Assembly (NCBI GenBank): GCA_022822545.1
Contig: JAJEBE010000022.1
Span: 1-63,222, forward strand
Direction of reading: 5' to 3'
Source: Anaerolineae bacterium
Lineage (GTDB): Bacteria > Chloroflexota > Anaerolineae > Aggregatilineales > Phototrophicaceae
DNA: 63,222 nt
Notes under the pieces: model-generated
Seen by the model: the letters and a program-made list of their open reading frames with translations, nothing else
Databases searched by the model: none
What the model was told of the DNA's origin: nothing
In this document: piece after piece, positions 33,795 through 41,327 of the stretch
How the letters are laid out: each line of letters opens with the position of its first letter
Numbering within the stretch: position 1 is the first letter of the stretch
Made by a program: the position numbers and the translations under genes

Positions 33795-34346
33795 TTGCCG
33801 ATTACCAGAACCCGCAAGAAAGAACTTGTCGCTAGTTACGTCGACATTCTCAACGAGAGCGACGGCTTCGTCGTTGTGCATACGCAAGGGCTCAGCGTTG
33901 CCCAGGTGCAAGGGCTGCGCAATGTATTGCGCGAGCACAGTGGCTTGTACCTGGTCGCCAAGAATACGCTGATGCGCAAGGCTCTCGAAGAAGCGAAGTG
34001 GATCGTACCGGAGGATTTGCTTGTAGGTCCGGTGGCGATTATTTTCGGCGGCGACAATATGCCCGGTGTATCGAAGGCTTTGCTCAAGCATATCGAGGAC
34101 GAAGCCTTTGAAGAGAAGATGACGGTGACGGGCGGCATCATGAGCGGCGATGTCCTGGACGCGCAACAGGTCGAAGCCGTATCCCAATTGCCGACGCTCG
34201 ATGAATTGCGGGCCCAATTGGCCGGGCTGATGGTCTCGCCGGCCCAGGGCGTCGTCAACGTTCTGAATCAAGCGACCGCCGGGGTCGTCAACGTTTTGCA
34301 AGCCTACCTTGACAAGAACGAGCAAGGCGCGGGCGTCAGCGAATAA
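33795..34346 (+). CDS. rplJ: 50S ribosomal protein L10
   Basis: 183 residues. Starts with TTG (MPITRTRKKELVASYVDIL), the LREHSGLYLVAKNTLMRKAL and VGPVAIIFG segments of L10 are clear, and the C-terminal helix that carries L7/L12 dimers (NQATAGVVNVLQAYLDK) is present. It forms the base of the stalk in the 50S subunit. SD AAAGGAG is 6 bases before the TTG. rplA/rplK do not precede it and rpoB does not follow: this is an isolated L10-L12 operon. Confidence 0.97.
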   Translation: MPITRTRKKELVASYVDILNESDGFVVVHTQGLSVAQVQGLRNVLREHSGLYLVAKNTLMRKALEEAKWIVPEDLLVGPVAIIFGGDNMPGVSKALLKHIEDEAFEEKMTVTGGIMSGDVLDAQQVEAVSQLPTLDELRAQLAGLMVSPAQGVVNVLNQATAGVVNVLQAYLDKNEQGAGVSE

Positions 34347-34429
34347 CGGCGACGACCGGACCAGCCGGCGCCGCGGAAGCATTATCGGAAGTCACGAAGT
34401 TGCAGATAGAAGCAGAATGAGGGAGAACA

Positions 34430-34819
34430 ATGGCAGACCTTGACAAATTGGTAGAAGAACTCAGCGCGTTGACAATCCTGGAAGCGGCTGACCTGAAGAA
34501 GAAGCTGGAGGACGCCTGGGGCGTTGAAGCGGCTGCTGGCGGCGGCATGATGATGATGGCGCCGGGAGCGGCGATCGCCGGCGCTGAGGCCGAGCCCGAA
34601 GAAGAAAAGACAGAGTTTGATGTCATCCTCAAGGAAATCGGCCCGAAGAAGATCAACGTCATCAAGGCGATCCGCGGCATCACGCCGCTTGGTTTGAAGG
34701 AAGCCAAGGAGTTGGTGGAATCGGCGCCGGCTACCGTGCTGGAAGAGGTCAGCAAAGATCTTGCCGAAGACGGCAAGACCAAGCTGGAAGAAGCGGGCGC
34801 GGTCGTCGAACTGAAATAG
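34430..34819 (+). CDS. rplL: 50S ribosomal protein L7/L12
   Basis: 129 residues. N-terminal dimerisation helix ([19 protein letters not shown]), flexible Ala/Gly-rich hinge with MMMMAPGAA, and C-terminal domain [31 protein letters not shown], which binds elongation factors. Located 83 bases after rplJ, in the usual order. Terminator follows. Confidence 0.98.
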   Translation: MADLDKLVEELSALTILEAADLKKKLEDAWGVEAAAGGGMMMMAPGAAIAGAEAEPEEEKTEFDVILKEIGPKKINVIKAIRGITPLGLKEAKELVESAPATVLEEVSKDLAEDGKTKLEEAGAVVELK

Positions 34820-34875
34820 CGCCTGCCCCGCGGCGATCTGCGATAACTCGCAGACAGGACAAATAGCGCAATAAG

Positions 34876-34913
34876 GCAGTCGGCCAAATGCCGGCTGCTT
34901 TTTTTGTTTTTTT
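34876..34913 (+). terminator. Rho-independent terminator of rplJ-rplL
   Basis: GCAGTCGGC (34876-34884) pairs with GCCGGCTGC (34890-34898) around a short CAAAT loop, one G-T pair in the stem, followed by TTTTTTTGTTTTTTT. Confidence 0.88.
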
Positions 34914-35128
34914 GGAGTCGTGAGAGCGGTGATTTTGATGGACATCGTTCTGACATTGAAGACGATACCTGTTGATTAACCACAAAGGCACAAAGGGCAC
35001 AACGATAATTTTTTGATTATGATTGAGTTCGCATCCACGATATTCACCACTCCCAAGAGTTTCTCTGTGTCCGCTATACTCCAGTTCTAGGCTATAATTT
35101 AGGCAAGTTAAAAGTCTGGCTCCCTCAA
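34914..35128. other. Spacer with dispersed repeats before the ATPase gene
   Basis: About 215 bases without a gene. Contains AACCACAAAGGCACAAAGGG (34978-34997) and, from 35055, GAGTTTCTCTGTGTCC, degraded arms like those inside the MITE-like elements, plus the GGGAGTGGTGAAT complement at 35042-35054. Confidence 0.5.
35093..35098 (+). promoter_or_regulatory. -10 box of the ATPase gene
   Basis: TATAAT 31 bases before the GTG start; a second weaker TATACT is at 35075-35080. Confidence 0.4.
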
Positions 35129-35956
35129 GTGGCGAAGATATCCTATAGCAAGCTTCTCGATCCGGTCAGCGATATCATCTCGTCGATGGAATCCATGATG
35201 AGTGGCGCATTTGGCGCGACGACAGGCGACCAGCGCGAGTGTTTCAAGCGCATACACGCTTACAGTTGGGGCATGCATACGTTGGTGATGGATGTCATCA
35301 CGGCGCTCGGCATCGAAAATACCGCCACCCGCCCGGCCGTTCGGGAAAGATTTAATGTCTTGAAGCATCCGACCCTGGCGGCGCTGGAAAACCTGTCAGC
35401 CGGTTTCGATGGGCCGCTCAACGAGGAACAGCGGGGCATCATTGAATTCGCGCTGGCGTCCCTACTCGAAATAGAGCACATGATGTCCAATATCTGGCAA
35501 TATTCCTTGTTAAGGCACAATCAACTCATTTACGCGGACGAAGAATTCCCTGGCGCCGCGCTCCTGCGGAAACTGCGCTCGGAGCTCAAGGGCATAAGGC
35601 TTCCCACGGTCGAGTTGAAGTTCTGCGTCATTGGCGATGAAACCTACCTCAGTTACGCCTTCGGCGAAATCGCGCATAATATTCGGCGGCACGCGGGCGT
35701 CAAGCGAGTGAGCATGGCGATTCAAGAATATGGTTATCGCGCCGATATCACCATTTATGACAAGGGCAAGGGATTCCGCAGCGCTGACGACGCCGCGTTC
35801 CAGCCGTTTTGGCAAGGCGATGACGCGGCGCCGGGTCTGGGCTTGGGCTTGTATCTGGCGCGGCGTCACATCGAAGGCAGCGGCGGCAAGATTTCCCTCA
35901 GCAGCGAGCCGAACCGGGGCACGCTTGTCCGAGTGTCCCTGCCCACCCTGCCATAA
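35129..35956 (+). CDS. Histidine-kinase-type ATPase protein without a membrane segment
   Basis: 275 residues, starting with GTG. C-terminal HATPase_c domain (about 175-275): N-box FGEIAHNIRRHAG, G1 YDKGKGFRS, G2 GLGLGLYLARRH and the last strand GGKISLSSEPNRGTLVRVSLP. N-terminal part (about 1-160) is helical, and no canonical H-box HxxxP is seen; HAYSWGMH at about 43 is the closest. It may be a cytoplasmic kinase or an anti-sigma-like ATPase acting on a partner. No response regulator follows. Confidence 0.7.
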   Translation: MAKISYSKLLDPVSDIISSMESMMSGAFGATTGDQRECFKRIHAYSWGMHTLVMDVITALGIENTATRPAVRERFNVLKHPTLAALENLSAGFDGPLNEEQRGIIEFALASLLEIEHMMSNIWQYSLLRHNQLIYADEEFPGAALLRKLRSELKGIRLPTVELKFCVIGDETYLSYAFGEIAHNIRRHAGVKRVSMAIQEYGYRADITIYDKGKGFRSADDAAFQPFWQGDDAAPGLGLGLYLARRHIEGSGGKISLSSEPNRGTLVRVSLPTLP

Positions 35957-36062
35957 GCTTGAGAGCAAGGCAGATTTCGAGCGACCGAATCGCCCGGCAT
36001 CACGGCCTTACGCCGAGTCTTGCCGGCGGAAGACCAACGCTATGCGGAGCGCAGGCTTGCGC

Positions 36063-36068
36063 TATAAT
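36063..36068 (+). promoter_or_regulatory. -10 box of the hydroxyacid dehydrogenase gene
   Basis: TATAAT in the context TTGCGCTATAATGCGC, 33 bases before the ATG. The surrounding GCGC repeats recur around other -10 boxes of the window. Confidence 0.45.
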
Positions 36069-36100
36069 GCGCCGAGGCAGGACCATCCCGGAGCGAATCC

Positions 36101-37072
36101 ATGAGCAGAGATAAAGTATTTGCGACGCGTCAGCTTCCGTCCGCGACCTTGGAACGGCTGTCAGCCCATTGCGAGCTGGAGGTCTGGGAGGATTTTATGC
36201 CGCCCGACTACGAGGTCATTCTGCGCAAGGTCGGCCAGCTCAGCGGACTAATCAGCCTGCTCACCGACCGGATCGACGCGCAGCTCATGGACGCCGGACC
36301 GGGCTTGAAAGTGATCAGCAATATGGCGGTGGGTTACGACAATATCGATGTCGCCGCCGCCAACGAGAGGGGAATCCCGGTTGGCAATACGCCGGGCGTT
36401 CTGACGGAGACCACCGCTGATTTCGCTTTCGCCCTGCTGATGGCGGTGGCGCGGCGCATCCCCGAAGCGAAGCAATACATTCAAGCGGGCAAGTGGCGCA
36501 CCTGGCACCCGACCGTGCTTTCCGGGCAAGACATCTACGGCGCGACCCTGGGCATCGTGGGCTGCGGACGCATCGGCAAGGCGATGGCCCGCCGAGCAGC
36601 CGGGTTCAACATGCGCCTCCTGGTCAATTCGCTCGAAGACGCCGATGAGATCAGCGCTATCGGCGGTGACAAAGTCAGCCTGGATGAGTTGCTCCGCGAG
36701 AGCGATTTCGTCAGCTTGCACGTCCCGTTAACCGACGATACTTATCATCTGATTGGCAAGGACGAGCTGGCCGCCATGAAGCCGAGTTCCATGCTTATCA
36801 ACACGGCGCGCGGCGGCGTGGTTGACCCGGCGGCGCTGTATGAAGCGCTGCGCGATGGGGAGATTTTGGCGGCCGGGCTGGATGTCACCGAGCCCGAACC
36901 CATAGCGCTCGACGATCCCTTGCTGTCGTTGGACAACTGCCTGGTGGCGCCGCATATTGCCAGCGCCAGCGTCGCCACGCGTAGTAAGATGGCGGAGATG
37001 GCGGCGGACAACTTGATCGCCGGATTAGCCGGGCAGCCGCTCCCGACTTGTGTCAATCCGGAGGTCTACTGA
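36101..37072 (+). CDS. D-2-hydroxyacid dehydrogenase (glyoxylate/hydroxypyruvate reductase type)
   Basis: 323 residues. Catalytic region [23 protein letters not shown] site [17 protein letters not shown], then [19 protein letters not shown] with the catalytic Arg, [12 protein letters not shown] with Glu, and VAPHIASAS with His. The layout matches bacterial glycerate/glyoxylate reductases that reduce hydroxypyruvate or glyoxylate with NAD(P)H in the cytoplasm. A possible partner of the serine/glycine pathway encoded by the SHMT-GcvT gene far downstream, but that is speculation. Confidence 0.9.
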   Translation: MSRDKVFATRQLPSATLERLSAHCELEVWEDFMPPDYEVILRKVGQLSGLISLLTDRIDAQLMDAGPGLKVISNMAVGYDNIDVAAANERGIPVGNTPGVLTETTADFAFALLMAVARRIPEAKQYIQAGKWRTWHPTVLSGQDIYGATLGIVGCGRIGKAMARRAAGFNMRLLVNSLEDADEISAIGGDKVSLDELLRESDFVSLHVPLTDDTYHLIGKDELAAMKPSSMLINTARGGVVDPAALYEALRDGEILAAGLDVTEPEPIALDDPLLSLDNCLVAPHIASASVATRSKMAEMAADNLIAGLAGQPLPTCVNPEVY

Positions 37073-37130
37073 TTCGAGGGATAAATCACTTCCGCCTGAC
37101 ATGGCGCTTAGACGACACTCGCTTGTAGAA

Positions 37131-37277
37131 GGGAGTGGTGAATTGTGTAGATATGCCAACATCGCAAGGCAATGTGGGGGCGGCTTATAAGTCACCTGAA
37201 AACTCTATTATTAAACGCGGGCACCCTGACAGGTTGTCGCTACAAATGACTTAGTATCGAGCAAATTCGCCACTTCC
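37131..37277. repeat. Inverted-repeat element, second copy
   Basis: GGGAGTGGTGAAT (37131-37143) with an imperfect partner ATTCGCCACTTCC (37265-37277, 11 of 13 matching) around about 120 bases of sequence. It lies in the 404-base gap upstream of greA; nothing else is seen in that gap before the promoter. Confidence 0.45.
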
Positions 37278-37292
37278 TGTAAAAAGAACCAT

Positions 37293-37321
37293 TTGATTTT
37301 CTCGCAAAAGCATAATATAAT
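37293..37321 (+). promoter_or_regulatory. Promoter of greA
   Basis: TTGATT, 17-base spacer, TATAAT. A long leader (about 155 bases) follows, with a GC hairpin at about 37356-37375 (CCTGTCC/GGGCAGG), a possible attenuator or stabilising stem; there is no T-run. Confidence 0.65.
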
Positions 37322-37476
37322 GCGCGCGTAAGCAATCAAACGAGTGCAATGGCGCGTCCTGTCCGGTGGGCAGGGCGTTTCGTCTACTTTACTGTTGCCG
37401 GCGCCTGCGATATAGCTGGAACATTTTTTGTGAGCCGCCGTATATACGGATGATTGCGACAGGAAAGGAATAACTC

Positions 37477-37965
37477 ATGGCAGAACGACGCATTCTCCTG
37501 ACTCGTCAGGGCTACAACAAGTTACAGCGCGAGCTTAACATACTCACCAGCGTGGAGAACTCCAAAGTCGCCGAGATGCTGGCGGAAGCGCGCGAAGACG
37601 ACCAAGGCGAGGAGGCCGTATTCTTTGACGCGATGGTCTCCAAGGAGCGTTTGGATGAACGGGTCGCGCACCTGCAGAATGTCTTGGCGCGCGCGGAGAT
37701 CATAGACGCCGATGAGGACCCGGATACGATCACGCCGGGCAATCGCGTGACGGTATACGACACGGCGGAAAAAGAAGAATTCACAATGGACTTGCTTGAT
37801 AGTGAAGAAATCACGCACGGGCGCCGCGGCGTTTCGCTGGATTCGCCGGTGGGCAAGGCGCTGCTCGGCAAGCAGGTTGGCGACCGCGTCAAGGTAGAAG
37901 TGCCGGACGGCCTGGTCACTTACAAAGTTCGACAGATCGAGATGATCCCGGACGACGATGTCTAG
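37477..37965 (+). CDS. greA: Transcription elongation factor GreA
   Basis: 162 residues. N-terminal coiled coil LTRQGYNKLQRELNILTSV, with the tip reading EDDQGEEAVFFDA in place of GDLSENAEY; the two acidic residues that chelate Mg2+ in the RNA polymerase active site are retained (Asp and Glu). C-terminal FKBP-like domain with SPVGKALLGKQVGDRV. It rescues backtracked polymerase by promoting transcript cleavage. The first residues MAERRILLT are longer than in E. coli. AGGAAAGGAA precedes the ATG. Confidence 0.93.
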   Translation: MAERRILLTRQGYNKLQRELNILTSVENSKVAEMLAEAREDDQGEEAVFFDAMVSKERLDERVAHLQNVLARAEIIDADEDPDTITPGNRVTVYDTAEKEEFTMDLLDSEEITHGRRGVSLDSPVGKALLGKQVGDRVKVEVPDGLVTYKVRQIEMIPDDDV

Positions 37966-37988
37966 CGCGCAAAGGCTCCGGGGTGAAA

Positions 37989-38552
37989 TTATTCTGTCAA
38001 GGGAAGCTCGTCGAGATAGTCCAGGATTGTTGAGAGCATATAGGGTGTCAGGGCAAGGGTGGCTGCCGCCACTTCCGGCTCGCGGCGCGCCAGATTCTCG
38101 GCGTCCTCAAGCAATTGAATCAGCGCGTTTGTGACCAGCGACATCCAGCCGATCGTCTCGATCATGACATCGCTCAACAGTTCCGGATCCCGCCGGGCGT
38201 TGAGAACCAGCCAGGAAGCCGCTTCCATCATGGGCATCATCGCGATCATGGCGGCGGAAAGGCTCAACATCATCAGGCGCTGCATTTCCGGCGTCAATTC
38301 GGAGTTTTCCGTTTCCGCTTGCATCCGCTCCGCCACCCGCGCCATGATAGTGGCGGCCAGCCGGGCCGGCGCGCGTTGATGCGGCGCTCGTTTCAATAGC
38401 GAGTCTATGCGGCGCAATCTTCCGAATTCCTGCGCGGCGTCGCCGTCGCTGCCGAGCACCTCCTTGAGCTTGCTCGCCATCTCGTCGGAGAGTTGCCCGT
38501 CAATTGCCTGTTGCATCATTTCCTGCTGTGGCAGGCTTTGCTCGTCAGACAT
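37989..38552 (-). CDS. Probable anti-sigma factor, membrane-bound
   Basis: 187 residues with an N-terminal cytoplasmic part (about 1-85) resembling anti-sigma domains (DEMASKLKEVLGSD, FGRLRRIDSLLKRA) but no HxxxC-xxC zinc motif, then a hydrophobic Met/Ala stretch (about 95-120) and a C-terminal extracellular-looking helical region. It starts one base after the stop of the sigma factor gene, so the two are co-translated, which is the main evidence. It should inhibit that sigma factor until an outside signal arrives. Confidence 0.6.
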   Translation of the reverse strand: MSDEQSLPQQEMMQQAIDGQLSDEMASKLKEVLGSDGDAAQEFGRLRRIDSLLKRAPHQRAPARLAATIMARVAERMQAETENSELTPEMQRLMMLSLSAAMIAMMPMMEAASWLVLNARRDPELLSDVMIETIGWMSLVTNALIQLLEDAENLARREPEVAAATLALTPYMLSTILDYLDELPLTE

Positions 38553-38553
38553 C

Positions 38554-39207
38554 TCAGTTTCCTTTCGGCAGGGAATCCGCCAGCCGGCTCTTGGCATCGT
38601 GTTTGGCGTTTTCAAGGAGTTCCGCCAGGCGCTTGCGCGCGCGGTGCAACCGGCTCTTGATAGCGCTTTCAGTCGTGTCCATCTCGCGGGCGATCTCGGC
38701 ATAGGAGTATTCGTACCAATAGCGATAGATCACCGCCAGGCGATAATGTTCGTCAAGCTGTTGCAGCAGGTCCTGGATAGCATCGCTCAATTCATATTGC
38801 ATGGTCGCTTGTTCGGGAGTGGGGTCACTGCTGCGCAAGGCCAGCGCTGCCGCCGTTGGTTCGTCATCAAGGGAGACATATTGCATGCGGCGTTTGCGCA
38901 AGCGATCTATGCAGTGATTCGAAGCGATAGAAAGAATCCAGGTTTTGAACGAGCGAGCGGTATCGTAGCGATGCAGGTTCTTGTGCACACGCAAGAAAGT
39001 CTCCTGGGTCGCGTCTTCCGCCTCGCCGCTTTCGCCCAACATGCGATAGCAAAAGTTGAAGACCGGGTCCTGGAACAGGTACACGATCTCGGCGAAGGCG
39101 TCTTGATCGCCTTCTCGCGAGTCGGTGACCCAATCTACGATGACGCTGTCTTGTTCCGGCAAGATTCTACCTTTTGCGGCGAGGGCTTGCGCCTCCGCCG
39201 GTTCCAA
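38554..39207 (-). CDS. ECF-type RNA polymerase sigma factor
   Basis: 217 residues. Region 2 (EIVYLFQDPVFNFCYRMLG, EDATQETFLRVHKNL, SFKTWILSIASNHCID) and region 4 (LLQQLDEHYRLAVIYRYWYEYSYAEIARE then SRLHRARKRLAEL) give the two-domain ECF sigma. Directs polymerase to a stress-type regulon. Regulated by the co-translated anti-sigma gene. No binding site for itself was identified upstream. Confidence 0.93.
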   Translation of the reverse strand: MEPAEAQALAAKGRILPEQDSVIVDWVTDSREGDQDAFAEIVYLFQDPVFNFCYRMLGESGEAEDATQETFLRVHKNLHRYDTARSFKTWILSIASNHCIDRLRKRRMQYVSLDDEPTAAALALRSSDPTPEQATMQYELSDAIQDLLQQLDEHYRLAVIYRYWYEYSYAEIAREMDTTESAIKSRLHRARKRLAELLENAKHDAKSRLADSLPKGN

Positions 39208-39299
39208 CTGCGCTGCGGCCCAGAGCAGACGCGTTCATGCCAATTATGGGCTACGATGCCCGCGCGGAAAAGAAAGAATGGCGTAAGAAAGGCCTGATC

Positions 39300-39677
39300 T
39301 TACGCGTTAAGCAAGAGCAGGGCCGTCGCAAGATTGGTTGCCAGCGGCACATTGTGTACATTACAGATACGAAGCAGACCTTGAATATCGGGATCATGCG
39401 GATGCTTGCCAAGCGGATCCAAGAAGAAGAAGACAGCGCTGATCCGCCCTTCCGCCACCATCGCGGCAATCTGCGCATCGCCGCCATACGGTCCTGATAG
39501 CAGGCGCTTGACGGGGAGTCCGGACTTTTCCTCGATCAGCTTGCCGGTCGTATTGGTCGCAACCAGGTCGAAGGCGTTCAGGCGTTCGCGATGGTCCTTT
39601 ACGAAAGCGATCATATCGGCTTTTTTGCCATCATGAGATATAAGCGCCAAAGTGCGTTTCACGGGGGATTCGGGCAT
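39300..39677 (-). CDS. mgsA: Methylglyoxal synthase
   Basis: 125 residues. LISHDGKKADMIAFVKDHRE, NTTGKLIEE, LSGPYGGDAQIAAMV with the catalytic Asp, and FFFLDPLGKHPHDPDIQGLLR with the second Asp/His. Converts dihydroxyacetone phosphate to methylglyoxal and phosphate, a bypass when phosphate is scarce. The start at MPESPVKRT is chosen; the ORF extends upstream but that part has no family likeness. Free-standing: 142 bases from the glycosyltransferase gene. Confidence 0.93.
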   Translation of the reverse strand: MPESPVKRTLALISHDGKKADMIAFVKDHRERLNAFDLVATNTTGKLIEEKSGLPVKRLLSGPYGGDAQIAAMVAEGRISAVFFFLDPLGKHPHDPDIQGLLRICNVHNVPLATNLATALLLLNA

Positions 39678-39819
39678 CGGAGAACAATTCCTTATCGGGC
39701 AGGAATGACAGATTCCGCAGAGCAATTCGGCAGTGGCGCCGCTTCAGTCCCAAGAGCAGACGGTGGCAGGAACCGGTCCAGCAACATAGGCGAATATAAA
39801 CCCGAGCGAATTCTGCGAG

Positions 39820-41160
39820 TCACTGCGAAGCTGACAGGCTGCGCGGACGGCGAACGAGCCGCGCGGGAATCGACAGCGGGCGGTGATAATTGGTGAAGCC
39901 GAACAAGCTCTTGAAGCGCTTGTTCATCATGTAGGCTTCTTCGTAATAGTCTTCGAGTTGGGCCATCAAGGCGGGCCAGGGGCGCGTCTCGGCCAGGTTT
40001 CGCGCGCCATGGCTCATTCGGAATCGGATATCCGGGTGATCGCGCAGGTATTCGATCGCCTCGGCGAAGGCGCTTCGAGTCGGCTCAACAACCAGGCCGC
40101 TAACGCCGTCCTGGATGACATCGGGCGCGCCGCCGGCCTCGACCACGACGGCGGGCAAGCCGGATGCCATCGCTTCCATGATGACTTGGCCGAAGGTCTC
40201 GTGGGCGCCGGGGAAGACGAAGACATCGGCGCTGGCATAGGCTTGAGCCAGTTCGTCGCCGATCAGGTATCCGGTAAAGCAGGCGCCGGTACCGGCGAAG
40301 GCCCCCTCAAGCTCCTCCCGCAAGGCGCCATCCCCAATGATGGTGAGGGCGATGCCAGGCGCGCGCGCCACATCCAGCAGCAAGTCTATCCGCTTTTCAT
40401 TCGCCAGACGGCCGACAAAGACGCAAAGCAGCGACTCTTGATCGCGTCCATTCAGCAAGCGTTCACGCATTGCCGCGCGCGAGTGAGATGGACAGAAACG
40501 CTCAGTATTGACGCCCCGGCCCCAATGCCGCAGGCGGCGGTATCCTTCGGCGCGCAGCCGGCGGATGATGGTCTGCGTTGGCGCGAGCGTCAAATGACAG
40601 CCGTTATGAATGTAACGCAGCCAGCGATTGACCGGCCCCGAAAGCATGGGAAAACCGTAGTGCTCAGTATAACCGGGGAGATCGGTCTGATAATTGGCGA
40701 TCACGGCGAGATTCAAGTGGCGGCCGACCGCCATGCCATTTACCGCCATCGCCGCCGGGCTGAAGAGATGAATCATATCCGGCTCGAACTCTTCAATATG
40801 GCGAGCGACGATCGGATTCGGCAGCGCCATTCGCGTTTCCGGCGCTTGCGGCAGGCCGATGGACGGCAGCGGAATGACTTGCGAATCGCCAACATTGTCG
40901 ACGGCGATATCGGGGGCGAAGATCAGCACTTCGCGGCCGGTCTCCTGCAGGTAACGGATGGTCAGGTAAGAGGTCTTGACGACGCCATCCACTTTGGGCA
41001 GGAAAGACTCGGTCAGGACAGCGACCTTCTTCACCGCCTCATAGGGCGCGACTGTATATTTGTCATCCGTCAAGCGCGGGTTGCCGAAGAACTCGTCCAG
41101 ATTCTTCGCCCCCTGCGCTTGAAGATTATCGAGCAATCGCTGCGCTTGCATGATCCCCAT
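39820..41160 (-). CDS. GT4-family glycosyltransferase
   Basis: 446 residues. An extra N-terminal stretch of about 40, then KKVAVLTESFLPKVDGVVKTSYLTIRYL (GT-B fold, MgtA/SqdX-like opening, quoted as two parts), acceptor site HLFSPAAMAVNG, donor site VGRLANEKRIDLLL, and the EX7E motif GAHETFGQVIMEAMASG. Related to alpha-mannosyl, sulfoquinovosyl or digalactosyl lipid transferases, so a glycolipid precursor is plausible. Membrane-associated, no membrane span. The first ATG or the third codon ATG may be used. Isolated on both sides. Confidence 0.85.
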   Translation of the reverse strand: MGIMQAQRLLDNLQAQGAKNLDEFFGNPRLTDDKYTVAPYEAVKKVAVLTESFLPKVDGVVKTSYLTIRYLQETGREVLIFAPDIAVDNVGDSQVIPLPSIGLPQAPETRMALPNPIVARHIEEFEPDMIHLFSPAAMAVNGMAVGRHLNLAVIANYQTDLPGYTEHYGFPMLSGPVNRWLRYIHNGCHLTLAPTQTIIRRLRAEGYRRLRHWGRGVNTERFCPSHSRAAMRERLLNGRDQESLLCVFVGRLANEKRIDLLLDVARAPGIALTIIGDGALREELEGAFAGTGACFTGYLIGDELAQAYASADVFVFPGAHETFGQVIMEAMASGLPAVVVEAGGAPDVIQDGVSGLVVEPTRSAFAEAIEYLRDHPDIRFRMSHGARNLAETRPWPALMAQLEDYYEEAYMMNKRFKSLFGFTNYHRPLSIPARLVRRPRSLSASQ

Positions 41161-41327
41161 ACATCTCGAAAGCGGCCGTCAAAAGCAGTTTATCACATCC
41201 TGCCCGAACGCAAGATTCAGTCGACTCAATTGTAATAACACGCGGGAGCCGCGCGCGATATGTTTTACGGCATTCTATATTAGGAATACGAAATATTCGT
41301 CTCGCTGTTCCACGTCGTCGCCGGCTG

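Noticed and set aside
39883..41235. A 450-codon plus-strand frame over the glycosyltransferase
   Set aside because: Antisense to a clear GT4 gene with EX7E motif; no own family match.
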